Shown one piece after another: positions 1-7,871 of a stretch of 15,341 nt of DNA. The translations under genes were made by a program, and so were the position numbers. Each line of letters opens with the position of its first letter. The stretch's first letter is position 1. This DNA is from Candidatus Thiodiazotropha sp. (ex Gloverina cf. vestifex). Its GTDB lineage: Bacteria > Pseudomonadota > Gammaproteobacteria > Chromatiales > Chromatiaceae. The notes beneath the pieces were generated by a model, which saw only the letters and a program-made list of their open reading frames with translations, was not told the DNA's origin and ran no database searches. The stretch lies in contig JAHXHT010000028.1 of NCBI GenBank assembly GCA_025656435.1, forward strand, positions 1 to 15,341. The letters run 5' to 3'.

Positions 1-151
1 AATGCACTGTTTTTCTTCGCTCATGGCAGTTTTGAAGCAAGCGAGAGGAAACGTTCGCTGACAAACGATTCGTTCAGAGCTTCCCTAACCACATCATAGA
101 CACACATTCATTACGTAGAGTCTTCGTAAACCCTTTCCATGGAGTGAAACA

Positions 152-1480
152 GTGAAACGTGTATTGAGTAAAAAACTGTGGGTCATCGGCCTCCTGATGG
201 TGCTGCTGATGATTCCATTGACCCTGATCGACCAAGTAGTCTATGAACGTAGTAGTTATCGTAACGAAGCAAGAGAAAGCATTGCGCAGAGCTGGACTGC
301 GGAGCAACAGTTAGTCGGTCCTCTGCTGGTGATTCCCTATAAGGCGCACTTCAAGCAGAAGGTCTGGAACACCAATAAACAGGGCTATCGCCTGGAAGAT
401 CGCTTCCATGAAAAAAAGCTCTACCTGACACCAGAACAGTTGACGATTACTGGCGATATCACCACCGATAGCCGCAAGCGTGGCATCTATTCAGTACCTG
501 TCTACAACAGTAGACTCGCAGCCTCCGGCAGTTTCGATATGCACCAGCTGGTATTGTTCGAAAAATCATCAGAACATCGTATTGAATGGCTGCCTGGCTA
601 TCTTGCCGTGATGGTGAGGGATGTGCGTGGGGTCGAAGAGCAACCGCTGCTGCAATGGCAGGGGCGGGAATATGAATTTCTCTCCGACACCCAGGTGGAG
701 GGCATGCGCAACGGTATGCATGCACCGCTGGGGAAGGTACATGAAACCAAGGAGCCGGTGGCATTCAGTTTCGATCTTCAGTTACACGGTATGGAGCAAC
801 TGCAGTTCTCCCCGGTGGGCAAGAATACCAGTGTGGCGTTAAAGGCAGACTGGCCCGATCCCAGCTTCATCGGCCGCTATCTTCCTACGGAAAGATCTAT
901 CGACGATGCAGGCTTCACTGCCAGCTGGCAGATATCCTCCTTCTCCAGCGGCATGCCTCAACTCATCAGTGAATGCCAGGTAGGAAACTGCAACGCACTG
1001 GTCAGCGATGTCTTCGGTGTAAAACTGTTCAACTCGGTCGATATCTATCAGCTGAGTGAGCGCTCGGTAAAGTACGCCCTGCTATTCATTGGATTGACCT
1101 TCGTCTGCTTCTTCCTGTTCGAGATCATGAGGGGTTTGCGACTCCACCCCATGCAGTACCTGCTTGTCGGCCTGGGACTCAGCATCTTCTACCTGCTGCT
1201 GATCTCACTATCAGAACACATGGCCTTCGCCACGGCCTATCTGACCGCTACCCTTGCCTCCACCTTGCTCATCGGTTACTACATCAGTCATGTGATCCAC
1301 TCCTTCAAGCTGGGTGGGTCGATCACTCTCGGCCTGCTGCTGCTGTATGCCATGCTCTATGGCATCCTGCATTCGGAAGACAATGCCCTCCTGATGGGTT
1401 CACTGCTGATCTTCAGCATACTCGGCCTGGTCATGATTGCGACAAGACGCATCGATTGGTACGTCAACCGCTCAGACTGA
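152..1480 (+). CDS. creD: CreD-family inner-membrane protein
   Basis: 442 aa, close to the roughly 450 aa of E. coli CreD. The start is GTG at 152, chosen because GGAG at 141-144 sits 7 nt upstream; no ATG in frame is better placed. One N-terminal membrane helix (about residues 9-27) is followed by a large periplasmic domain (about 30-305) and five C-terminal helices (about 307-327, 334-354, 357-380, 388-408, 411-431). Family marks seen are GPLLVIPY (56-63), WPDPSFIGRYLP (234-245), SERSVKYALLFIGLTF (302-317) and HPMQYLLVGL (332-341). In enterobacteria creD belongs to the CreBC regulon and affects envelope properties and beta-lactam response; its molecular activity is unknown. I see no CreB tag repeat (TTCAC-N6-TTCAC) upstream, and creBC is not in the window. 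Family assignment is firm; the role here is inferred. Confidence 0.9.
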   Translation: MKRVLSKKLWVIGLLMVLLMIPLTLIDQVVYERSSYRNEARESIAQSWTAEQQLVGPLLVIPYKAHFKQKVWNTNKQGYRLEDRFHEKKLYLTPEQLTITGDITTDSRKRGIYSVPVYNSRLAASGSFDMHQLVLFEKSSEHRIEWLPGYLAVMVRDVRGVEEQPLLQWQGREYEFLSDTQVEGMRNGMHAPLGKVHETKEPVAFSFDLQLHGMEQLQFSPVGKNTSVALKADWPDPSFIGRYLPTERSIDDAGFTASWQISSFSSGMPQLISECQVGNCNALVSDVFGVKLFNSVDIYQLSERSVKYALLFIGLTFVCFFLFEIMRGLRLHPMQYLLVGLGLSIFYLLLISLSEHMAFATAYLTATLASTLLIGYYISHVIHSFKLGGSITLGLLLLYAMLYGILHSEDNALLMGSLLIFSILGLVMIATRRIDWYVNRSD

Positions 1481-1957
1481 TATTCAAATAGAGGCGGCTT
1501 CCCAAACCCGATAAGTAGCAAGTAGGACCCTCTCCACCCGGGAGGGGGTTCCATCTCAGAATCATGCTCTATCCGGTACATGAACATGCCGCATCTTGAG
1601 GATTGGCTACAGCTCTTCCTCTCCCACTTTGTTCCGAGCAAATCGGTACAACTCCGTCTATGATATCGGAAGTGATTTGCCTCTCATGATGAGTGACATG
1701 GCACAAGCCCAGTTTATGACTAAGGGCATCTCGACATTCACAGATGTCATCAACAGATTGCGAAGCAGGCCGAAGAGATGCCACAAAAAATGTTGCACAA
1801 TCAAAGATCCGGCCGGGTAAGTCGATTGGCTTGATTGACAACCGCCTCGATCGGTGGCGTCATTAGGACGTCATAAAGCTATGTTCTGATAGAGAGTAGC
1901 CGGCAGCAGGATAAAGACCGGTTCCCGATTCTAATAATAAAGGTTGATAATCGAAGG
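1481..1957. other. Intergenic region between creD and the Mbx/Mrp-like operon
   Basis: There is no convincing gene in these 477 bases. Short open frames exist on both strands (for example 1596-1820 plus, 1569-1841 minus), but their products match nothing I know and lack good ribosome sites. The region probably holds the operon promoter. A TTGACA at 1835-1840 is a perfect -35 match, but no good -10 lies 16-18 nt downstream (the sequence there is CGTCAT). A weaker pair ends in TATGTT at 1880-1885. Both are guesses. A stretch near 1745-1820 reads as amphipathic peptide if a frame change is allowed, so a decayed gene is possible but unproven. Confidence 0.5.
1527..1549 (+). terminator. Possible terminator hairpin after creD
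   Basis: ACCCTCTCC (1527-1535) pairs with GGAGGGGGT (1541-1549) over 9 bp with one G-T wobble and a 5-nt loop. It lies 47 nt after the creD stop, which suits a terminator. No uninterrupted T tract follows (TTCCATCT), so termination efficiency is uncertain. Confidence 0.35.
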
Positions 1958-2485
1958 ATGAATACCCCAACAAATGAAGCGACAGATGGGACACTCGCCC
2001 ATGGCGTCTTTCTTTTTCTTCTGCTGTTCACACTCTGGTTATTACTCACCGGCAGCCTCGACCCAGCCGAGTTGATCGCCGGTGCCATGGTGGCGCTTGC
2101 GGTGACCTTGATCAGCCGTCCCCATCTCAATATCTTCACCGGCCTTCGCTTGACCCCGAGTGCCATCCTGCCCTTCCTCTCTTATCTGGGGCTCTTCCTG
2201 GTCGAGCTGATCCGTGCCAATCTGGACATGGCGAGAAGAGTACTGACCCCCTCTCTGCCGCTGCAACCGGCATTGGTTGAGGTGAAGACAGAACTGCAGT
2301 CTCCTCTGGGGCGACTCATCCTGGCCAACAGCATCACACTGACCCCAGGCACGCTGACCGTGGATGTCCTAGAGGATCGACTGGTTATCCACTGGGTCGA
2401 GGTCCCGCCAGGCCTCACTATCGAGGATGCCACCCGAAGCATCACCGGCAAGTTCGAACGACACCTCAAAGGCTTCGTTAAATGA
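1958..2485 (+). CDS. mrpE: MrpE/MnhE-like membrane subunit (MbxA position)
   Basis: 175 aa, first gene of the 13-gene membrane-complex operon. Two hydrophobic segments lie near residues 15-32 and 35-50 and a third near 66-86. A soluble C-terminal half carries the MrpE marks VELIRANLDMARRVLTP (about 82-98) and LANSITLTPGTLTVD (about 121-135). MrpE is a small accessory subunit of Mrp Na+/H+ antiporters and, as MbhA/MbxA, of the archaeal Mbh and Mbx complexes, where it forms part of the sodium-translocating module. The ATG at 1958 directly abuts GAAGG (1953-1957), too close to be a good ribosome site; AAAGG at 1939-1943 is 14 nt away, so initiation may be weak. Its stop overlaps the next start by 4 nt (ATGA). 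No MrpA-type gene precedes it, which argues against a free-standing Mrp antiporter. Confidence 0.88.
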   Translation: MNTPTNEATDGTLAHGVFLFLLLFTLWLLLTGSLDPAELIAGAMVALAVTLISRPHLNIFTGLRLTPSAILPFLSYLGLFLVELIRANLDMARRVLTPSLPLQPALVEVKTELQSPLGRLILANSITLTPGTLTVDVLEDRLVIHWVEVPPGLTIEDATRSITGKFERHLKGFVK

Positions 2486-2748
2486 CACTGACTTTAGTGG
2501 AAATCATCGCCCTGTCGATACTGGGAATTGCTGTACTGTTGAGTCTACTCCGGCTCCTATTGGGCCCGGCGGCACCCGACCGAGTGGTGGCGGCCGACAC
2601 TCTCTCTGTGATTACCACTTCCGGCCTGGTTGTACTTGCCGCATTGCTCGGCAGCCCGCTTTATCTGGATGTCGCCCTGATCTACGGCACTCTGTCTTTT
2701 GTCGGCGTGGTGGCCATCGCACGGGCCATTGAGGGGAACGGATCATGA
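2482..2748 (+). CDS. mrpF: MrpF/MnhF-like membrane subunit (MbxB position)
   Basis: 88 aa, of normal MrpF length, with three predicted membrane helices filling most of the protein. Family marks are LLLGPAAPDRVVAADTLSVIT (around residues 25-45, including the conserved GP...DRVVA-D) and DVALIYGTLSFVGVVAIARA (around 63-82). MrpF is a three-helix subunit of Mrp antiporters and of the Mbh/Mbx ion-pumping module, packed with MrpE, MrpG and MrpB. The start overlaps the preceding stop as ATGA, and its own stop does the same with the next gene, so translation is probably coupled. The family is clear; which ion the assembled module moves is not shown by this subunit. Confidence 0.88.
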   Translation: MTLTLVEIIALSILGIAVLLSLLRLLLGPAAPDRVVAADTLSVITTSGLVVLAALLGSPLYLDVALIYGTLSFVGVVAIARAIEGNGS

Positions 2749-3062
2749 GATTGCTCGCTGATATCGTTTTACTGGTGGGGGCTGTATTTACCCTGCTCGG
2801 CGCTCTGGGGCTCCTGCGCATGCCCGACGTCTACAACCGGATCCAGGCAGGTACCAAGGCCGTCACGCTTGGCGCACTCTCACTCATACTCGGCATCGGG
2901 CTGCTCTATCCTCAATGGTGGTCAAAACTCTTGGTCATTGCATTGCTGATTCTTGTCACCAACCCGCTGGGATCTTCCACCATCGCAAGGGCACTGCTGA
3001 TAGCTGGCGTCAAACCCTGGACAAAAACACCAACAACGGCAGTAAAGGAGCGTGAGTCATGA
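2745..3062 (+). CDS. mrpG: MrpG/MnhG-like membrane subunit (MbxC position)
   Basis: 105 aa with three predicted membrane helices. The MrpG signature LGLLRMPDVYNRIQAGTKAV follows the first helix (about residues 22-41), and LLILVTNPLGSSTIARA (about 65-81) is the second conserved block. MrpG is a small structural subunit of the Mrp sodium/proton antiporter and of the sodium module of Mbh/Mbx-type complexes. ATGA overlaps join it to both neighbours. It ends in a short polar tail rich in Lys and Thr. Identity is secure at family level. Confidence 0.88.
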   Translation: MRLLADIVLLVGAVFTLLGALGLLRMPDVYNRIQAGTKAVTLGALSLILGIGLLYPQWWSKLLVIALLILVTNPLGSSTIARALLIAGVKPWTKTPTTAVKERES

Positions 3063-3370
3063 CTGAGATTGAGCTCTGGATCGTCATGCTTTTGGCGCTG
3101 ATGGTCTTGAGTGCTGCCGTGATGGTTCTGCTGGTCAAGAATCATGTCGCAGCCGTCGCTGCAGCCTCGGTAGTCCCCTTGGGACTGGCCCTGCTCTTCG
3201 TTTTGATGCGGGCGCCGGATGTGGCCATGACTGAAGCTGCCGTCGGTGCAGGTTTAAGTAGCCTGATCCTGGCACTGGCACTGCGCCGCCTTGGACTCTG
3301 GCAAATTGATGGGGTGAAAACTCGGACAAACCTCATCAAGACCCAAAGTGAGGGGCATCGGAATGCGTAA
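3059..3370 (+). CDS. DUF4040 / MbhD-like membrane subunit (MrpA C-terminal type)
   Basis: 103 aa with three predicted helices. The diagnostic segment is LFVLMRAPDVAMTEAAVGAG (about residues 42-61), the DUF4040 core seen in MbhD, MbxD and the C-terminal part of MrpA. Its conserved acidic residues (Asp in APDVA and Glu in MTEA) lie within the membrane and are thought to form part of the ion path in related complexes. In a true Mrp operon this domain is fused to the large MrpA subunit; a separate small gene is the arrangement of Mbh/Mbx clusters. The start makes an ATGA overlap with the preceding gene, and its end overlaps the next gene by 8 nt. Confidence 0.85.
   Translation: MTEIELWIVMLLALMVLSAAVMVLLVKNHVAAVAAASVVPLGLALLFVLMRAPDVAMTEAAVGAGLSSLILALALRRLGLWQIDGVKTRTNLIKTQSEGHRNA
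3350..3355 (+). promoter_or_regulatory. Ribosome binding site fixing the 3363 start
   Basis: GAGGGG lies 7 nt before the ATG at 3363. An in-frame GTG at 3348 would overlap this site and has no ribosome site of its own, so the ATG is preferred. Confidence 0.6.
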
Positions 3371-4049
3371 TCTCACCGGCCTGCTCTTTGCCGGAGGCCT
3401 CGGCTTCATGTTGCTCGCCATAGCCAGCGGTCTCGATTTCGGCGCACCCCCCATGCTGGTAGGAGGCGCCATCCAAGCCGCTGCCCCCCAAGAGACGGGA
3501 GCGACTAACATCGTCACCTCTGTTGTGCTGGGTTATCGCGGTATCGATACGCTGGGGGAGCTCTCCATCCTCTTCGCCGCTGCAGCCTCGGCTGGACTGG
3601 TACTCGGCCGTCGCCATACCACAGCCGGCACCCTGACCGAGGGTGGTTTTGTACTTAAGCATGGCGGGGCAATGCTATTTCCCCTGCTGCTGACAATCGG
3701 TTTCTACATCATCTTTCACGGCCACTTGACCCCCGGTGGCGGTTTCCAGGGTGGTGTAATCCTGGCTGCCGCTTTCTTCCTGCCCCTGCTGGCACGCCCC
3801 GGCGCCCGCCTGCATCATGGCATGTTGAGCGTCATCGAGGGTTTCGCAGGGTCAAGCTTCATTCTTATCGGCTTGGCGGCACTGTCTGAGGGTGAGGCCT
3901 TTCTCCAACCCATGTTGGTCCAGGACGCCCTGGGACAACTGGTTTCCGCTGGCACGCTGCCGTTACTTTATCTGGCAGTTGGGCTCAAAGTCGGCGCTGA
4001 ACTGGCCGGGCTTCTCTCGCACCTGGCACAGACGGAGTCGGAAGTATGA
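3363..4049 (+). CDS. mrpB: MbhE-MrpB fusion membrane subunit (MbxF position)
   Basis: 228 aa from the ATG at 3363. Two parts are visible. Residues 1 to about 85 have two hydrophobic segments and the motif VTSVVLGYRGIDTLGELSIL (about 51-70), the short region at the C-terminal end of MrpA that is a separate gene (mbhE) in archaeal Mbh clusters. From about residue 90 to the end is an MrpB/MnhB domain: GGFVLKHGGAMLFPLLLTIG leads to FHGHLTPGGGFQGGVILAAA, the hallmark HGH..PGGGFQGG. MrpB is a core subunit of the sodium module. A stand-alone MnhB is about 140 aa, so the extra N-terminal domain accounts for the length. The end overlaps the next start as ATGA. Confidence 0.85.
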   Translation: MRNLTGLLFAGGLGFMLLAIASGLDFGAPPMLVGGAIQAAAPQETGATNIVTSVVLGYRGIDTLGELSILFAAAASAGLVLGRRHTTAGTLTEGGFVLKHGGAMLFPLLLTIGFYIIFHGHLTPGGGFQGGVILAAAFFLPLLARPGARLHHGMLSVIEGFAGSSFILIGLAALSEGEAFLQPMLVQDALGQLVSAGTLPLLYLAVGLKVGAELAGLLSHLAQTESEV

Positions 4050-4525
4050 TGCCCGATATAAGCCTGGAATTGATCCTTTATACCACTGCTTTGGGGCTGA
4101 TTTCTATTGGTCTGGCCGGCGTCGTACTGTCACGACACCTGTTCCGCATGGTGCTGGCCCTGGGGATTGCCGAGGCCGGTGCAAATCTGATGCTGGTACT
4201 CGCCGGATATCGCTGGGACGCAGTGGCCCCCATACTCACCACCCTCGGAGAACATCCACCGATGGTGGATCCTGTACCCCAAGCCATGGTGCTCACCGCC
4301 ATCGTCATCGGCGTCGGCATTCAGGCGCTTGCGGTCAGTATTCTGATACGCATCCGCCAACGCTACGGCACCCTGGATCGGAGCCAGGTGGTAGAGCGAA
4401 TGGATGCCGAGATCGCCGACACTGCGAGTATACCCCGTGATGTCAGCCAGGAGTCACCGCTTGGAGAGCGTCCACTGCCATCTATACCCGATAGCACGGT
4501 GGAAATCCGCGGGGGACATTCATGA
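4046..4525 (+). CDS. mrpC: MrpC/MnhC-like membrane subunit (NuoK homologue, MbxG position)
   Basis: 159 aa. Three helices lie within the first 110 residues, with EAGANLMLVLAGYRWDAVAP (around 43-62) and DPVPQAMVLTAIVIGVGIQA (around 75-94), the typical MrpC marks. MrpC is homologous to NuoK of complex I and supplies intramembrane glutamates to the proton path; Glu43 (EAGANL) is the visible candidate. The last roughly 48 residues are polar and acidic and go beyond the usual MrpC length of about 115 aa. This tail probably reaches the cytoplasm and may contact the neighbouring pump subunit. Tandem ATGs stand at 4046 and 4049; the first makes the ATGA overlap with the previous stop. Confidence 0.85.
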   Translation: MMPDISLELILYTTALGLISIGLAGVVLSRHLFRMVLALGIAEAGANLMLVLAGYRWDAVAPILTTLGEHPPMVDPVPQAMVLTAIVIGVGIQALAVSILIRIRQRYGTLDRSQVVERMDAEIADTASIPRDVSQESPLGERPLPSIPDSTVEIRGGHS

Positions 4526-5994
4526 GCGATCTTATTGTACTGCCGCTAGTCCTGCCGCTATTCGGTGCTTTTCTGCTACCGATCGTGATGCGTACCTCGA
4601 TCAGTATCGGAGCCTGGATCGGACCCGCCATTCTCGCCTACGGTTGCTGGATTCTGGGTGATCAATGGATAAGCGGAACCACACTGCCCTTCTCGCTAGC
4701 CATCGGGGGTTTTGCACCACCCATGGGCATCAATCTCTACATCGATTCCCTGGCGCTGTTGTTTGCCTTTGCCGTGCAACTGCTCGGCCTGCTTTTCTGG
4801 CCTTTTAAAATTGATCAGGAGACAGCAAGACGCCAGGCGCTGATGCTTCTTCTGGTGGCAGCATCCACTGGCTTGGCGCTTTCCGGTGATCTTTTCAACC
4901 TCTATGTTTTCTACGAGCTGGTAGCCGTGGCGACCTTCGGATTGATAGCCGCATCGGGAGGCAGTGCAGCCTATGCATCGGCCATCCGCTACCTGATTCT
5001 CAGCGGCATCGGTTCTGTGTTGACCCTGTTGGGTATCGCCCTTATCTATAGCCAGACCGGCACGCTGAATCTGGCTCACCTTGCACAGCTTGCCCCGGAA
5101 CAGCTGAACAATAAGCTGGGACTGACTGCATTTCTCACCATTCTGATCGGCGTCGGCGTCAAGGCCGAACTCTTCCCGGTCAATACCTGGGTGCCCGAAG
5201 TCTATGCAACGGCAACCAGTCGGGTCTCCGCTTTTCTCGCCGGGCTGGTCTCCAAGTTGGCGCTGTTGATTATCCTGCGTCTGCTGGTACTCATATTCCA
5301 TCAGCCGGAGGCCATACAGGTTATGTTGGTACTCGGCATTCTGGGGGTCATCAGCGGTGAACTTGCTGCCTGGCGCGCCAAAGACATGCGCCGCATGCTG
5401 GCGTTTTCATCCATCGGGCAGCTGGGTATGATTTTCATCGCCCTGGCGATTCCCGAGCAGGGTGGACTTTTGGCGGTTCTGGCACTCACCTTTCACCACC
5501 TGCTGATTAAATCGGGCCTTTTCATGTTGGCTGATGGTTGGGGTGGCGCGATAGAAAAACTCCGTGGTGCGGCTAAGCGTTCACCCCTGGCCGCTGCGAT
5601 TTTCGTCCTTTTCTCCCTGTCATTGATCGGCATGCCGCCATTACCGGGGTTCTGGGCTAAATTCACGTTAATCACCCAGTTGGCGGCACAGACTTCCCCC
5701 CTATACCTGATCGGCCTCACGGTCTTTTTACTGGCCACGGTGATCGAGGCCGCTTACCTGCTTCGTCTTGCTGCCTTGCTCTACGGACCGGCAGCGAAGG
5801 ACACGCCGATTGACACCTTGGCCAAACCAGCAGGGCTCTCCCTGGCAACGGCTTCTCTGTTCGGGATCGGACTACTGGCAGCTGCACTGTTCATTGCACC
5901 GGTTGGAGACTTGTTGAATCACGTTGCCGGGCAGGCAGCTAATACGGACCTCTATATCAATACCGTCCTTGCCGGAACCGGAGGCAGTCAATGA
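4522..5994 (+). CDS. mrpD: MrpD/NuoM-type ion-pump subunit (MbxH position)
   Basis: 490 aa with about 14 predicted helices, the normal MrpD size. The pump residues of the NuoL/M/N-MrpA/D superfamily are all in place: Glu132 on helix 5 (in LYVFYELVAVATFG), Lys214 on helix 7 (in VGVKAELFPVNTWVPE), Lys245 on helix 8 (LVSKLALL), Lys330 on helix 10 after the FHH pair (325-326), and Lys380 on helix 12 (PGFWAKF). This points to an active proton- or sodium/proton-translocating channel. In Mbh/Mbx complexes the MrpD-like subunit sits between the sodium module and the electron-transfer arm. ATGA overlaps join it to both neighbours. It is not NuoM of complex I, because the surrounding genes are Mrp-type. 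Confidence 0.88.
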   Translation: MSDLIVLPLVLPLFGAFLLPIVMRTSISIGAWIGPAILAYGCWILGDQWISGTTLPFSLAIGGFAPPMGINLYIDSLALLFAFAVQLLGLLFWPFKIDQETARRQALMLLLVAASTGLALSGDLFNLYVFYELVAVATFGLIAASGGSAAYASAIRYLILSGIGSVLTLLGIALIYSQTGTLNLAHLAQLAPEQLNNKLGLTAFLTILIGVGVKAELFPVNTWVPEVYATATSRVSAFLAGLVSKLALLIILRLLVLIFHQPEAIQVMLVLGILGVISGELAAWRAKDMRRMLAFSSIGQLGMIFIALAIPEQGGLLAVLALTFHHLLIKSGLFMLADGWGGAIEKLRGAAKRSPLAAAIFVLFSLSLIGMPPLPGFWAKFTLITQLAAQTSPLYLIGLTVFLLATVIEAAYLLRLAALLYGPAAKDTPIDTLAKPAGLSLATASLFGIGLLAAALFIAPVGDLLNHVAGQAANTDLYINTVLAGTGGSQ

Positions 5995-7871
5995 CGCTGA
6001 CCCTTTTGGACGAGCTGTTACTTTTTTCCGGCGTCACCGTACTGGTAGCCATGCTGCTTGGCCGACGGCTGCCTGCCGGTTGGATGGTCACGATTCTCTA
6101 CGGCATCCAACTGCTTGCTCTCATGAAAATGGCGCCCCTCGGATATGGAGGCGAACCAATCTCCTCAGCCCTCACTTTTGAAGTGATGGGTCAGACCCTA
6201 TCCTGGCGGTTCGATGCACTGAGTTGGTACTTTGCCCTCATCACCCTCGGCTCAGCCCTGCTCAGCAGCTGGTACGCTTGCGGAGAATGGGAGCAACGTT
6301 TCCGTCAGTCCGGTGGAAATCTTTGGCTGTTTCATCTCGCCATGACACTCAATGTCTTCAGCATGCTCATCCTGCTTGCCAGCGGTGATCTGCTATCGCT
6401 CTTCATCGGCTGGGAACTGGTGAGCTGGGCCGGCTTTCTGCTTATGGCCATGGCCGGTGGTGTCGCCACCAAGGCGGCCATGCGCTATATCACTTACGCC
6501 ATGGCCGGTGCGATGGCAATCTTTGGTGGTATTGCCTTGGTCTATGTCTCTGCAGGCTCCCTGCAGTATGAAGCGATCCTGACTGCCGCCAGTCAAATGA
6601 GCACTGCCCATCTCTGGATGCTGGTGATCCTGTTCGGTGCCGGCTTCGGCATTAAGATGGGGCTGATGCCTTTCCATCTCTGGCAGGCGCCCGCCTATGC
6701 GGAAACCCCGGGCCCCGGTAGCGCCTTTCTCGGGGCCATTTCATCGCGTATGGGACTCTTTGCCATACTACTGGTTTTGGTGAAGCTGTTCGGCATCGTT
6801 AATATCGACAGCCTGAAAATCCCCTTCACACTGATCGACGCACGCGACCTGCTGGCATGGATTGCCGTATTCACCATTATCTTTCCAACTTTTACCGCCA
6901 TGAAGCAGAATGATGCCCGTCAGCTGCTTGCCTGGCACGGCATCGGCCAGGGTGGCTACATGCTACTTGGCCTGGTAGTGGCAGATGCTATGGGCGCTGC
7001 GGGTGGACTGCTGCATGTATTCAACCACGCCACCTATCAGGCGGCCCTTTTCATGGCGGTCACTGCTGTGATCCACAGAACCGGCACGGCGGATCTCAAT
7101 AAGCTGGGTGGACTCGTAGTACGTATGCCACTCACCTTCATGGTGCTATTGGTTGGCATCATTGGTCTAGCCGGCTTGCCGCCGATGAACGGATTCGTTT
7201 CCAAATGGCTGGTCTACCGTTCACTGCTCAACGAGGGTATGCCGCTGCTCTTCGTGGCGGCGGTGATCGGCACACTGGGTACTATCCTGTCCGTCTATAA
7301 GCTGATCCACAATATCTTCCTGGGTCAGTTGCGCATCGAGCACGATAACGTAAAGGAAGCACCCTGGAGCATGATGATTCCCATGCTGATTCTCGCTGCC
7401 ATTATTTTCATCACCGGCCTGCTGCCAGGCATTCCCCTTGCGTGGGTGGCCTCAGTGCAACAGGCAGTCGGTCTGCCGGTGTCTGACTACACCCTGGGTG
7501 GTGTTGAATCTGCCAGCGGTTCCCTCGATATGATCTGGGTGATCGGCGTGCTCTTTGCCGGTTTTGGTATTGGCGCCCTGATCTTCTACTTCGCCGGCGG
7601 TCGCAGCAAACGGGTACACCAGCTCGACAACTACGCAGGCGGCCACTTTCTCACCGCCGATGTCCGTTACCAGTACAGTGATAATTTCTATGCCGGTCTG
7701 ATGCATCTCATCGGCGGATGGTATCGGGGCAGTTTTCTCTGGCTCGAACAAAGCGTCAAATCACTGGTCGAATTCCTCTCCCTTGGTATGCAGGGCCTCT
7801 ATCGTCGTGCCAATGCGGAATTCTATCTCTTGAGTACAGCACTCTTCGTCATAGCCTGGGTGGTGATCTGA
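5991..7871 (+). CDS. Second NuoL/MrpD-type ion-pump subunit (MbxH' position)
   Basis: 626 aa, a second and longer member of the antiporter-pump family, directly after the MrpD-like gene. Conserved pump sites are Glu142 (FIGWELVSWAGF, helix 5), Lys222 (GFGIKMGLMPFHLWQAPAYA, helix 7) and Lys405 (GFVSKW, helix 12). Two usual lysines differ: helix 8 has Arg253 (SSRMGL) and helix 10 has Gln350 after FNHATY. The last 140 residues or so form an extension with a polar loop, a long amphipathic stretch (about 567-612) and a final membrane helix, perhaps like the lateral helix of NuoL/MbxH'. Two pump subunits in tandem before a NuoH gene is the Mbx/Mbs arrangement; Mbh hydrogenase operons have one. The 4-nt overlap with the next gene is TGATG-type ATGA. 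Confidence 0.87.
   Translation: MTLTLLDELLLFSGVTVLVAMLLGRRLPAGWMVTILYGIQLLALMKMAPLGYGGEPISSALTFEVMGQTLSWRFDALSWYFALITLGSALLSSWYACGEWEQRFRQSGGNLWLFHLAMTLNVFSMLILLASGDLLSLFIGWELVSWAGFLLMAMAGGVATKAAMRYITYAMAGAMAIFGGIALVYVSAGSLQYEAILTAASQMSTAHLWMLVILFGAGFGIKMGLMPFHLWQAPAYAETPGPGSAFLGAISSRMGLFAILLVLVKLFGIVNIDSLKIPFTLIDARDLLAWIAVFTIIFPTFTAMKQNDARQLLAWHGIGQGGYMLLGLVVADAMGAAGGLLHVFNHATYQAALFMAVTAVIHRTGTADLNKLGGLVVRMPLTFMVLLVGIIGLAGLPPMNGFVSKWLVYRSLLNEGMPLLFVAAVIGTLGTILSVYKLIHNIFLGQLRIEHDNVKEAPWSMMIPMLILAAIIFITGLLPGIPLAWVASVQQAVGLPVSDYTLGGVESASGSLDMIWVIGVLFAGFGIGALIFYFAGGRSKRVHQLDNYAGGHFLTADVRYQYSDNFYAGLMHLIGGWYRGSFLWLEQSVKSLVEFLSLGMQGLYRRANAEFYLLSTALFVIAWVVI

Noticed and set aside
1..151. End of an upstream gene or a CreB-binding promoter before creD
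   Set aside because: No coding signal could be recognised in this short stretch, and the TTCAC direct repeat of CreB sites is absent.
4696..5301. 201-residue open frame on the minus strand
   Set aside because: It lies opposite the well-conserved pump gene, is Gln-rich with no known domain, and is explained by codon bias of the real gene.
1958..5994. Free-standing Mrp Na+/H+ antiporter operon
   Set aside because: There is no full-length MrpA, its C-terminal domains are separate or fused to MrpB, and the operon continues without a break into electron-transfer genes.
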